A stretch of DNA of 34,925 bases from the NCBI GenBank assembly GCA_964495805.1, contig CAZBWV010000109.1, positions 1 through 34,925 on the forward strand. Direction: 5' to 3'. The notes under the pieces are model-generated. The model worked only from the letters and a program-made list of their open reading frames with translations, was not told the origin of the DNA and did not search any database. The position numbers and the translations under genes were made by a program. This DNA comes from JALXCH01 sp964495805 (lineage in GTDB: Bacteria; Calditrichota; Calditrichia; RBG-13-44-9). Of this stretch, positions 8,914 through 17,589 are shown in pieces (the first letter of the stretch is position 1; each line of letters starts with the position of its first letter).

Positions 8914-10698
8914 TCACTTAATAATCACGAACTTTCCCACCTGCACCTCGCCGGTGTTCAGGTCTTCCACAGTATATAAATAGATTCCGCTGGAAACGGC
9001 CTGTCCGACACTGGAGGTGAGATTCCAGTCCTCAAACCCGAATTGCGGATCGTTGTGCTGCAAGGTAGCTACCAGGTCACCAGCCAGGGTGTAAATCTTG
9101 ATCTCACAATGGGCAGGTAGATTAATAAACTGAATCCGGCGATCCTGCTCCATCCAGAATTTGCGGGAACCGGTGGGTTTCTCCCATTGGGGATTGTACT
9201 CATGATAAGCCACGTCCCCCCGGTAAGGATTGGGTACCACTGCTACTTTTCCCACCGTTTTGGGAGGAGCGGTGCCGGGAATGACCTTCACGGCATTGGC
9301 AGAAATACTGGATTCCTGACTGGGAAAATCGGTGGCAGAATCCGGTTTGGAGAAGGCGGTGACACTGTAGTAGTACTCAAAATTGTTCAATAAACCGACA
9401 TCCACATACTCCCACCTCAGACCGGTGTTGTTTCCATAGTCGTTATCGGGAAGGTCATATTCCGCCAGCAGTGTCCAGGGTCCCTGAGCGGAGACAGTGC
9501 TTTTGTACACCCGATAGCCTTCAAACGGCTGCGTCTCGCCGTCCCCACGGTAGGGGTCCTGATAAGTTTCCGGATTGGGATCGCCTTCGCGGGGTTTCCA
9601 GTCCAGTTTTACCTGATGGCTGGCGATGGAAACACGCAGCGGAGGTTTGGGTGGCGGGAAAGGTACCCGATATCCGCGCTCCTGTAAAAATTCCAGATAC
9701 CGGGCATTTTCCATCATATCTTCCATACCGTACCCAAACACTTCCGCCACTTCGAAATGAAGCGTATCGCCCACCTGCACATTATTAAACGGGCCAAAAC
9801 AGACGGAAATGTGGGCGCGTTCCGGGTCGGGGCGATTCTGCATGATCTCGCCGCTGCTCATGGCTACCCGGTAGCGCAGCGGGTCCCGACCAAATCCAGC
9901 CAGGTCTTCGTGATCGTACCATTTAAACGTCCAGCTCAGGGACGAATCCGCCGGATAAAGAATTTTTATCCCAATGGGACTGATGGTGTTGCCATCATCT
10001 CCCCCATCGTTATCTTTGGCCACCGCCAGAAACTGACCGGGAAAAAACAGGGTTAGTTCGTCGATGAAATTGGTTGCCACGTCGTTATTTCCCACCTCAC
10101 CGTGCAACCAGAAACCGAAATAAACGTTGGTCAGGGGTATTTTGGTAGGAATCACATCATAATTCAGCACAATAAATTCGTCCAGCGGCGGACTGCTCCA
10201 GGCGTAACTGCGCTGAATTACATCCAGGTACATGGGATGATGGTCACGAATATTCAAGATGTTGTAATCGCTATAGCGACAAATAAAATCCTGATCGCTC
10301 ACCGCAGTGTAACCGGGCCAGTAAGGAATGTCCAGGGTATCCCCTTTATGAGCCACCCAGATTGTATCCCACGGCTCGGCGGTCGGGTAAAATTCTTCCG
10401 GGGTAAAATGGGTGCGGGTAACCGAAACCAGTGTGTCACCGTCCGGAGTTACTCCGCCAATCCAGATGCCCCCCTGATAGATGTGCTCTTCGTTACTTCC
10501 CACGGGCATCTCGCAAAAAATCAGTCCGGGGTAGTTCACCTGATTCTTGTGGTCGTCCAGTGTACCAATGTTGGTAATCAGCTGGCGAACATTCCCCACA
10601 TCGTGCATCTTCCAGTCCAGGGTGGTAAACTGTGCCCACAGAATGTGATGGCTACCCAGCAACATCAAAAAAACGTATGATATTAAACGTCTGCTCAT
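8914..10698 (-). CDS. Secreted protein with FN3 domain and C-terminal sorting tail (paralogue A)
   Basis: A 594-residue exported protein of unknown function with signal peptide 1-22 (ending ILWAQ). The first 340 residues form a domain I do not recognise, rich in Trp/Tyr and Asp (LDWKMHDVGNVRQ, GGIWIGG, WSSPPLDEFIVLNY). An FN3-like domain follows (PPLRVSIASHQVKLDWKP ... EYYYSVTAFSK), then a tail starting VVPNPYRGD and ending VQVGKFVIIK that resembles the FlgD-like sorting tails of its neighbours. The ATG at 10698 has AAAGG seven bases upstream. It is a tandem copy of the next gene upstream, 27 bases away; the two are most alike in the C-terminal 250 residues. Probably surface-exposed or released. 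Confidence 0.8.
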   Translation of the reverse strand: MSRRLISYVFLMLLGSHHILWAQFTTLDWKMHDVGNVRQLITNIGTLDDHKNQVNYPGLIFCEMPVGSNEEHIYQGGIWIGGVTPDGDTLVSVTRTHFTPEEFYPTAEPWDTIWVAHKGDTLDIPYWPGYTAVSDQDFICRYSDYNILNIRDHHPMYLDVIQRSYAWSSPPLDEFIVLNYDVIPTKIPLTNVYFGFWLHGEVGNNDVATNFIDELTLFFPGQFLAVAKDNDGGDDGNTISPIGIKILYPADSSLSWTFKWYDHEDLAGFGRDPLRYRVAMSSGEIMQNRPDPERAHISVCFGPFNNVQVGDTLHFEVAEVFGYGMEDMMENARYLEFLQERGYRVPFPPPKPPLRVSIASHQVKLDWKPREGDPNPETYQDPYRGDGETQPFEGYRVYKSTVSAQGPWTLLAEYDLPDNDYGNNTGLRWEYVDVGLLNNFEYYYSVTAFSKPDSATDFPSQESSISANAVKVIPGTAPPKTVGKVAVVPNPYRGDVAYHEYNPQWEKPTGSRKFWMEQDRRIQFINLPAHCEIKIYTLAGDLVATLQHNDPQFGFEDWNLTSSVGQAVSSGIYLYTVEDLNTGEVQVGKFVIIK

Positions 10699-10725
10699 AC
10701 AATAACCTTTTTCCGTTGAATCGAT

Positions 10726-12546
10726 TTATTTGATAATCACAAACTTCCCCACCTGCACGTTTCCGGTGTCCAGGTCTTTCACGGTAAACAGGTACAATCC
10801 GCTGGAAACCGCCTGTCCTACCCGGGAGGTCAAATTCCAGTCCTCGTATCCCACATCAGTATTGTGATGGACAATAGTATTTACCAGGTCTCCGGCCAGA
10901 GTGTAAATTTTAATCTCGCAATGGGCAGGCAGGTTAATGAACTGAATTCGGCGATCCTGCTCCATCCAGCGGTCGCGGCTGGGATCGGGTTTCTCCCAGG
11001 GAGGATTGTAGGAATTGTACGCAATGTCTCCACGGTAAGGATTTGGCACCACTGCCACTTTTCCCACCGTTTCAGGAGGCGGGGTTCCCGGTACCGCCAC
11101 CACTGCATTCTTATTTAAACTGGACTCCTGTGCGGGGAAGTCTGCCACGGTATCCGGTTTGGAAAAAGCGGTAACTGTGTAGTAATATTCCAGGTTGTTT
11201 AGCAACCCCACATCGGTGTATTCCCGCACCAGCCCGGTATTGTGGCCGTATTCGTTGTCCGGTACGTCATATTCAGCCAGCAGCGTCCATGGGCCGGTGG
11301 CACTGTGGGTGCTTTTGTAAACACGATACCCCTCGAACGGTTGAGCCACACTATCCGCCCGGTAGGGATCCTGGTAAGTCTCCGGATTAACGTCGCCGGG
11401 TTGAGCATCCCAGCGCAGGGTAACCGCATGACTGTGTGTTTCCACTCGTAACGGTGGTCGGGGTGGCGGAGAGGGAACGTGAAAATCGTTTTCGATGAGC
11501 CAATCCAGGCGCTCGGCGTTGCTCAACACTCCTTCCATTCCCTCCCCTAAAATTTCACCTATGATGAAGTGCAGTGTATCACCCACAGTCAGGTCGAAGG
11601 GTCCAACCGCCACAATAAACTGCGAACCGATTGGCTGGAGCTGGTTTTGCATGATGGTGCCCTCAGCCATCTGGGCATAGCGCAATCCGTCCCGGGAGGG
11701 CGGTCCACCCATCCCCTGCCCGGGATACCAGTTGAACGTCCAGCGCAGGGAATCTTCCGGTACATTCTCCGGAGGATAGAATCGAATGCCAATGGGACTG
11801 TAGGCTGTGCCATCCACCCCACCGGCATCATCCACCGAGACGCCCATGTGTAAATCGTCGAAGTACAATGTGTAATCATCCAGAGCAAAACCCCAGCCCT
11901 GCCCCCGGTAGCCCACATTGCCATCCAGCCAGTAAGCTATGTACACCTGGTGCAAATCCTGCTTTTTAGCCGTCAGATAATAGTTGTACACAATCATCTC
12001 GTCCAGCGGGGGACTGCTCCAGGCATAGCTCACCTGAATAACTTCCAGATACAGCGGGTGGTGCTGAGCAATATTGGTCACGTTGTAATCATTGTAGCGG
12101 CAAACAAAATCCTGGTCAGAAACGCCCACATACCCCGGCCAGTAGGGAATATCCACCGTATCTCCTTTCTCCACCACCCAGATGGTATCGTAGGGTTCGC
12201 TGCCCGGATAAAATTCCACCGATGAATTCCAGCTGGTGGTGACCGAAACCAGTGTGTCGCCTCCCACAATGGAACCTACCCAGATGCCACCTTCGCCCAC
12301 GTGTTCCTCGTAACTGTTGGGTGGGAACTCGCAATAAATCAGGCCGGTCCAGCTGCTCCACAGCACCATGGTGGGCCACAGGGAACCAATGTTGGAAATA
12401 AACTGCCGTACTTTTCCCACATCGTGCATTTTCCAGTCCAGGGTCACCTTTTGCTGCGCAAAGCCAGTTGCCGTGAGACTCAGCAGCATGGTGAACCCCA
12501 GCAAAAGAATCAGTCGTTTGTTTTTATGAAGCATAAACCCTATCAT
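10726..12546 (-). CDS. Secreted protein with FN3 domain and C-terminal sorting tail (paralogue B)
   Basis: About 606 residues with the same architecture as paralogue A: signal peptide (RLILLLGFTMLLSLTATGFA), an unrecognised domain starting LDWKMHDVGKVRQFISNIG, an FN3-like domain, and a tail VVPNPYRGD ... VQVGKFVIIK. The frame opens at TTG 12555, which lies one base after the SD, so ATG 12546 is chosen: AAGGTG sits ten bases before it. The SD overlaps the TAA of the TonB receptor gene, which points to one transcript and coupled translation. The domain resembles proteins found in many copies in some deep FCB genomes, but no function is known to me. Position right after a TonB receptor suggests a surface partner, in the place where a SusD-type protein would be expected. 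Confidence 0.8.
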   Translation of the reverse strand: MIGFMLHKNKRLILLLGFTMLLSLTATGFAQQKVTLDWKMHDVGKVRQFISNIGSLWPTMVLWSSWTGLIYCEFPPNSYEEHVGEGGIWVGSIVGGDTLVSVTTSWNSSVEFYPGSEPYDTIWVVEKGDTVDIPYWPGYVGVSDQDFVCRYNDYNVTNIAQHHPLYLEVIQVSYAWSSPPLDEMIVYNYYLTAKKQDLHQVYIAYWLDGNVGYRGQGWGFALDDYTLYFDDLHMGVSVDDAGGVDGTAYSPIGIRFYPPENVPEDSLRWTFNWYPGQGMGGPPSRDGLRYAQMAEGTIMQNQLQPIGSQFIVAVGPFDLTVGDTLHFIIGEILGEGMEGVLSNAERLDWLIENDFHVPSPPPRPPLRVETHSHAVTLRWDAQPGDVNPETYQDPYRADSVAQPFEGYRVYKSTHSATGPWTLLAEYDVPDNEYGHNTGLVREYTDVGLLNNLEYYYTVTAFSKPDTVADFPAQESSLNKNAVVAVPGTPPPETVGKVAVVPNPYRGDIAYNSYNPPWEKPDPSRDRWMEQDRRIQFINLPAHCEIKIYTLAGDLVNTIVHHNTDVGYEDWNLTSRVGQAVSSGLYLFTVKDLDTGNVQVGKFVIIK

Positions 12547-12560
12547 TTCAGGCAAACACC

Positions 12561-15395
12561 TTAAAAATCAATTTGCAAACCAAGTTTAATATGCCGTCCG
12601 GCAGCAAACTGACGGGGATCCAGCCGGGTGAGCATATCGTACCAGCCAATGTAACGGTAAATGTGGTTGCTAATGAGCTGGGGATCCAGATCGCCGTAGC
12701 GGAACGGTTTACCGGTGTAAGTGTTGAATCCGTACGCAATTTGCACGTTCCGGTAATCGAAGACGTTGAATACATCGGCAAAGATGGACCAGCGCACTCC
12801 CAGACTCTCGAATCCCTTCCGAAATTTCAGGTCCACCACAAAGGTAGAAGGACCGGTAGCTGTGTTTTCTTTTTTCTGTGCTTCTACCGGGTCCAGGGTA
12901 AACGGTGTGTAAGGCTGACCGGAGGAGAAGCGTGCCAGTACAGTGAGATTCCAGCGGTCGGGCAACTGAATTCCCAGAAAGCGGGGTCCCCGGTTCTTCC
13001 CCACGTTAAACGTTCCCTGAAAGATCACCTGATGTCGCACATCCCAGCTAAGCCGCCGCTCGCGAATGGGATTGGGAAAATCGTTGATGGAACGGATGTA
13101 ATCCTCAAAAGCAGAGGACGAATAGCCGTTTGCCCACTGCACAGTGTAGGTAAGTTTGCCGGAGGTGTATCCGGAGATGCGCTTGTTCAGTTCAAATTCC
13201 AATCCACGCGCACGGGCGTACCCTTTGTTGTCGTACAGATCCACCGGTAACCCCAGCGAGGCACGCAATCGTGTCGTCCCCACCTGTCGGGAAATGTCCT
13301 TGGTGTAGCTTTTCACATCCAGCGCCCAATCCCGCGCCAGCCGATAGGTTAACCCAAATTCGTACAGAATAGTCTGTTCGTAATCCAGATGGGGATTTCC
13401 GGTAAACCCGCCGGTGTACGGATCGCGATAGAAAAACTGCATTTCCGGTAACTGATTGAAATGACCATAGGAGAAGAACACCACCATCTTTTCCGAAATG
13501 GGAAAAGAGATGCCAAAACGCGGACTGACTTTGTACTTTAGCCAGCTCCAATCCGCCTTCAGTCCGGTGGCATCTTCCCACTGCTTTTTCCATGCAGGGT
13601 CCATCACCGTGGAACCCACAGTAAACCAATCCACTCGCACCCCGGCATTGATAATCAGGGTTTCCTTCTCAAATTTATCCTGAATATACGCACCGCCCAT
13701 GGTGGGAAAAGCACGGAACACCCAGCGGTTCTGCCCGAACTCCTTGTATGGCCCGTTGGGAGCCGGAAACTCCGGTTCATTCTTAAAGCGATACTCACCG
13801 TACTTGGAGAGTAAATACCCACCATCCTGAATATCCACATAGCGTAAATCGTTGTACTGAATGGTAATCCCCGTTTTAATCAGATGCTCGGGATGAATCT
13901 GGGAGGTAAAGTCGCCTTTGAAGGTAAACGTTTTGGTAAAGTCATCCCGCCAGATGCTCTCGTAACTCTCTTTATCGATGAACCCGTAAGGGTCTCGCTG
14001 CGGCGGTTTGATGACGGAACGGACCGAATCCGGTGCCCCCTCGAAACGGCTGGTGTAATCCCAATAATTGTACACGGTGCTGTCCTTAAAAAATCGCCAG
14101 AAGCTGGCGGGATTCTGCCCGTTCAGTGAACCGTTGTAGTTCACGGTCAGGTAACTGAAATTTAAATTGTAAAAGGAAGCTTTGGAGAGGGTGTGATTGA
14201 TGCGGAAATGGAAATTCTGATTGGCGCGGTCGTACTCCGCCATGTGATTGGGATAGTTCTTCCATAGCCAGTTAAAATTGCTCCAGCTTTTCCAGGTTCC
14301 GTGATAGCTCAGCATTGTGTTGACCTGGGGAGAGATAAACCAGTTCAGCTTCACGTTCAGGTTAGCGGTGTTATCCTGTTTTTCGCGCACTTTCACCCCG
14401 AAAATGCGCAGATGATCGCGGTCCCGGTGGTTGTTGTACGGTGTGTCGTCCATCGTCACGTTACCGGAGATGAAGAAATTCATTTTCCCGGGGAAGTGAA
14501 CCCCAATGTTACTCAAAAACTTTCGGGTAATGGGTTCCGGTCCGCCCAGATAAAAGGACATGTATCGTTCGTCGTAATCTTCGCTCAGAAAATTGAACTC
14601 AGATGTTTTATAGAGCACTCCGCCTTCGTAATAATCGGTACCGGACCGGGTGGTAATGTTAATGACTCCGGATTGTGCCTGCCCGTATTCCGCATTGAAG
14701 GCGCCGGTGAGCAGCTCCATTTCCTGCACATCCACCACGTTCAAATCCAGCACGTCTCGACCCCCGTAAATGGGATGAGTCACCGGCACACCGTCCACCA
14801 TGTAAAGCACCTCGCCACCGCGACCGCCCCGGATGTGCACATCCTTCAAACTCTCGTCGCGTACCTGGAGCTGTGCACCACCTTCCAGCATGATAGCCTG
14901 AGGCGCTGCATCCACCACCGTTCCGCCGCTAAGCATAAAAATGTCCGAGGTGGATTCAAATCCCGGCGTATCCTGAATCTCTTCGCGGGAGGTTACCCGC
15001 CGGGTGGAAGTCACATCTTTTTGAATAATAGGCTGTTCGGCAATCACTTCAATCTGTGGCCCCTGCACCGCTTCGGACTCCATCTGCACATCGATAATCT
15101 GAGTTAAATCCACCACCACCCGAACTTTGCGCACCGTCAGGGTATGGTAACCGATGTAATTAAACTCCAGGTCATACGTACCCGGGGGAACCTGCAAAAT
15201 ATAGTAGAACCCATCCTCGTCGGTGGCTGCTCCCAGCTGGGTACCTTTCACAATCACGTTCACCCCAATTAGCGGTTCACCGGTCTGCTTATCGGTTACC
15301 CGCCCGGCAATTTTACCCGTATTTCCCGCCAGAAGCAGCGAGGTCCAGAGGCAAAGCAAAAGACTAACGGAAATGATTCGTTTCACGGATTGCAC
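12561..15395 (-). CDS. TonB-dependent outer-membrane receptor with carboxypeptidase-regulatory-like N-terminus
   Basis: A 944-residue receptor for energised uptake across the outer membrane. Residues 1-23 are a signal peptide; 27-107 form a CarboxypepD_reg-like beta-sandwich (GKIAGRVTDKQTGEPLIGVNV); about 130-255 are the plug (VHIRGGRGGEVLYMVDGVPV, AEYGQAQSGVINITTRSG); the rest is the barrel, ending IKLGLQIDF with the usual terminal aromatic residue. The start is GTG 15395, supported by GAGGGA six bases upstream. The gene sits 27 bases after a lipoprotein gene and 14 bases before paralogue B. No SusD-type lipoprotein is seen, and the substrate cannot be inferred from the barrel. Confidence 0.9.
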   Translation of the reverse strand: MQSVKRIISVSLLLCLWTSLLLAGNTGKIAGRVTDKQTGEPLIGVNVIVKGTQLGAATDEDGFYYILQVPPGTYDLEFNYIGYHTLTVRKVRVVVDLTQIIDVQMESEAVQGPQIEVIAEQPIIQKDVTSTRRVTSREEIQDTPGFESTSDIFMLSGGTVVDAAPQAIMLEGGAQLQVRDESLKDVHIRGGRGGEVLYMVDGVPVTHPIYGGRDVLDLNVVDVQEMELLTGAFNAEYGQAQSGVINITTRSGTDYYEGGVLYKTSEFNFLSEDYDERYMSFYLGGPEPITRKFLSNIGVHFPGKMNFFISGNVTMDDTPYNNHRDRDHLRIFGVKVREKQDNTANLNVKLNWFISPQVNTMLSYHGTWKSWSNFNWLWKNYPNHMAEYDRANQNFHFRINHTLSKASFYNLNFSYLTVNYNGSLNGQNPASFWRFFKDSTVYNYWDYTSRFEGAPDSVRSVIKPPQRDPYGFIDKESYESIWRDDFTKTFTFKGDFTSQIHPEHLIKTGITIQYNDLRYVDIQDGGYLLSKYGEYRFKNEPEFPAPNGPYKEFGQNRWVFRAFPTMGGAYIQDKFEKETLIINAGVRVDWFTVGSTVMDPAWKKQWEDATGLKADWSWLKYKVSPRFGISFPISEKMVVFFSYGHFNQLPEMQFFYRDPYTGGFTGNPHLDYEQTILYEFGLTYRLARDWALDVKSYTKDISRQVGTTRLRASLGLPVDLYDNKGYARARGLEFELNKRISGYTSGKLTYTVQWANGYSSSAFEDYIRSINDFPNPIRERRLSWDVRHQVIFQGTFNVGKNRGPRFLGIQLPDRWNLTVLARFSSGQPYTPFTLDPVEAQKKENTATGPSTFVVDLKFRKGFESLGVRWSIFADVFNVFDYRNVQIAYGFNTYTGKPFRYGDLDPQLISNHIYRYIGWYDMLTRLDPRQFAAGRHIKLGLQIDF

Positions 15396-15422
15396 AGCAA
15401 ATCCCTCAATTTTATCGTAAAA

Positions 15423-16889
15423 TCATTTGTTTATTCCCAGACTATGGAGCATTTGCGTAGCCATTACCTGCGCATCCTGATAGCGAATAAAGAACATGGG
15501 GAAACCCAGCACAATTGCATTGAAGCTGGTTCCATAATACCGTAATCCGCAAGGATATCCCCGGAAAGTGGGAATACCGGTGACGTCATCATTGCGATAA
15601 CGGAAGATGGCGTCAGTAAATCCGGCACGGCGCGGCATCACGTTAATGTACGGCAACCCAATAACCGGTACACTGGTGTACCAGGACTCCGCCAGTTTAA
15701 TGGAATCCACGCTGATGTCCGTGTAACCGGCATAGCCTATAGCTCCGTTAAAATCGGCAATGGGTGCGGACTCATCTGCTTGCAGGATGTGCAAATAGTC
15801 GTGAATAAAACTGCCTTCCTCAAACGTTTTAGGGAATGGCTCGGAGGAAGCAAAGCTTTTCAGAATGCGCCACCCGCTCATAATGAAGTCGCCTCCCACG
15901 TTCATATAATCGATGATGTCGTGGATATGCTGGGGAAGCTTGTGCACATCCTGTTCGTTAGTGTACAGATTATCCGCATGCCACACCACCACCTTATATT
16001 GTCCCATCAACTCTTTGGAAGGCATTCCGTGCTGAATAAAATCCCAGGCGTCATTCGTCTGGAAAATGTGAGCATAAAAAGAATCCACTTCGGCATCGTC
16101 GTAAATCAAGCCAATATTCGCCAGCAGGGACTCATCCGTTTCGTCAATGATAAGTACATCCTTCTCAAAAGTGGGTTGCACCAGTTTCACCACCACCGAG
16201 TCTCCCACGGGATCAATCAGATTGGTGTTATCCCGACAGGTCACCCGAATTACATGCTCTCCGTCCAATGGTTGGAAGAATTCCGGGGTGATATACAGGG
16301 AGGTGTCAGTGGTCCATGTCCATTCACCGTCATCCACTGCCCAGGCATACTCCACCACTTCCCCATCCTGATCGTAAGCGTGGTAAATGACCTGAATGCC
16401 CTGCCACCAATCGGTAACATGGTCGATGATGAAAAACTGTTCATTTTCTTCCGGAGAAATTATTTCGGTGACGGGTGGGTAGGTTTGTACGGTGTAAAAG
16501 CACTTCTCTGCCGGTGTGGGGTCCACATCTCCCACATTATCCACCGCCCGCACCTGAAAAGTCTGGTAGTTCAACTCGTCGCTGGACTCGAAGGGGATGG
16601 TGATGCTGGTGGCTTCCGTCTGTACCCAATCGTGATACACTGTGTCCTGTTTAAAAACATGGTAAGTGATATAGCGGTACTGGTAGGCCACAATGAATCC
16701 GTCGTTATCTTCACCATCCCAGTGGAGGGTTACCAGTGCAAACAGTGTGTCGTTATCCACCGGAATGTTGGCCAGGGTGGTATTGGGCGGCTCATTGGGA
16801 TTGGGTGGCTGGGTGGGTCGTTCACAGGCAACAAATAAAAACACCCCTAAAATAATTGCGGCAATCCATATTTGAAATAAACGTGCCAT
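15423..16889 (-). CDS. Surface or periplasmic lipoprotein with Ig/FN3-like repeats and a Rossmann-like C-terminal domain
   Basis: A lipoprotein of about 488 residues. Upstream in-frame ATGs exist at 16901 and a longer frame to 16931, but ATG 16889 has GGGAA six bases before it and yields a compact lipoprotein signal (MARLFQIWIAAIILGVFLFVAC). Two Ig/FN3-like domains follow (NTTLANIPVDNDTLFALVTL; PPVTEIISPEENEQFF), with paired WDGEDNDGFIV and YDQDGEVVEYAW motifs. The C-terminal 250 residues start KDVLIIDETDES and contain KVVVWHADN and VGGDFIMSGWR, like the glutamine-amidotransferase/ThuA-type Rossmann fold, but without a clear catalytic Cys-His pair. The function is not recognised. It overlaps nothing but is tightly spaced between the 200-residue lipoprotein gene and the TonB receptor gene, so it is probably part of the receptor complex. 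Confidence 0.75.
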   Translation of the reverse strand: MARLFQIWIAAIILGVFLFVACERPTQPPNPNEPPNTTLANIPVDNDTLFALVTLHWDGEDNDGFIVAYQYRYITYHVFKQDTVYHDWVQTEATSITIPFESSDELNYQTFQVRAVDNVGDVDPTPAEKCFYTVQTYPPVTEIISPEENEQFFIIDHVTDWWQGIQVIYHAYDQDGEVVEYAWAVDDGEWTWTTDTSLYITPEFFQPLDGEHVIRVTCRDNTNLIDPVGDSVVVKLVQPTFEKDVLIIDETDESLLANIGLIYDDAEVDSFYAHIFQTNDAWDFIQHGMPSKELMGQYKVVVWHADNLYTNEQDVHKLPQHIHDIIDYMNVGGDFIMSGWRILKSFASSEPFPKTFEEGSFIHDYLHILQADESAPIADFNGAIGYAGYTDISVDSIKLAESWYTSVPVIGLPYINVMPRRAGFTDAIFRYRNDDVTGIPTFRGYPCGLRYYGTSFNAIVLGFPMFFIRYQDAQVMATQMLHSLGINK

Positions 16890-16914
16890 AATGTTTCCCA
16901 TTTCATTAAACCAT

Positions 16915-17517
16915 TTAATGGTACTGAACACCGGTTATTTGTACTATGGGAGAAAACTGATAGGTATCCTTGTAGCGGCTGATGGAACGGAACGGCTGCA
17001 ACATTACATTTACTTCGGTAACACGATTCTCGTACACCGTGAAATGCTTTTCCAGCTCCACAAATAGCGATGAATCCTGCGGTGCTTCCACTTTGATTTC
17101 GTCAAAATTGCTGAATTTGAGCACCGTTGCCTTCATACCAAATTTGATTCGGTTGTAATCCTGCGGTGGTACGTAGGATTCAAAAATAATGTATGCATGA
17201 TACTGGTTATTTTCGCGTTTGATCAAATTATAAGTAATATCTTCCTGCTTATAGCTTCGGGTGGTGGGATAAAGCACGGCATAGGCACTATCCCGATACA
17301 CTTTTCCCTGGAAGATGGTCACCCCAAAACTGTCGCTCTCCCCAACCGTAAACGTATCGGTCACAATCACAATGGTGGTATCCGAGGGGTCGGACGCCAG
17401 GGTGATGCGTAAAATCCCTGGTTCCGGCGATGGTTCAATGTTGCTGCAATTAATGAGATATACAACGACCCCGATAATGAAAAGCAACATAACCATTTCT
17501 CTGGCAAACTTTCTCAT
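16915..17517 (-). CDS. Small hypothetical lipoprotein
   Basis: A 200-residue protein with a lipoprotein-type signal (a hydrophobic stretch then YLINC, C24), acidic residues after the cysteine, and a beta-rich body with no recognised domain. The ATG at 17517 has GAGGT nine bases upstream. The stop lies 25 bases before the chosen start of the next lipoprotein gene. The pairing of two lipoproteins just before a TonB receptor gene suggests a surface complex. Nothing catalytic can be seen. Confidence 0.7.
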   Translation of the reverse strand: MRKFAREMVMLLFIIGVVVYLINCSNIEPSPEPGILRITLASDPSDTTIVIVTDTFTVGESDSFGVTIFQGKVYRDSAYAVLYPTTRSYKQEDITYNLIKRENNQYHAYIIFESYVPPQDYNRIKFGMKATVLKFSNFDEIKVEAPQDSSLFVELEKHFTVYENRVTEVNVMLQPFRSISRYKDTYQFSPIVQITGVQYH

Positions 17518-17542
17518 CGTGTAAAGACCTCGTCAAATGGTT

Positions 17543-17577
17543 AATATTGGGGAACCGCTCCAGGCGGCTCCCCATAT
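17543..17577 (-). other. Strong intercistronic RNA hairpin
   Basis: Between the stop of the LamG gene (17590) and the start of the lipoprotein gene (17517) the minus strand reads GGGGAGCCGC, a 5-base loop, GCGGTTCCCC, flanked by ATAT on both sides. In RNA from the minus strand all ten pairs form, with one G-U; in RNA from the plus strand the same position is an A-C mismatch, so the structure fits the direction of the genes. No U-tract follows, so it is more likely a 3'-end stabiliser or partial terminator that raises LamG mRNA relative to downstream genes. Confidence 0.6.
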
Positions 17578-17589
17578 TTTTGGAACGGG

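Noticed and set aside
15780..16838. 352-codon open frame on the plus strand
   Set aside because: Antisense to the lipoprotein with a convincing lipobox and Ig-like domains; low-complexity residue content, no SD.
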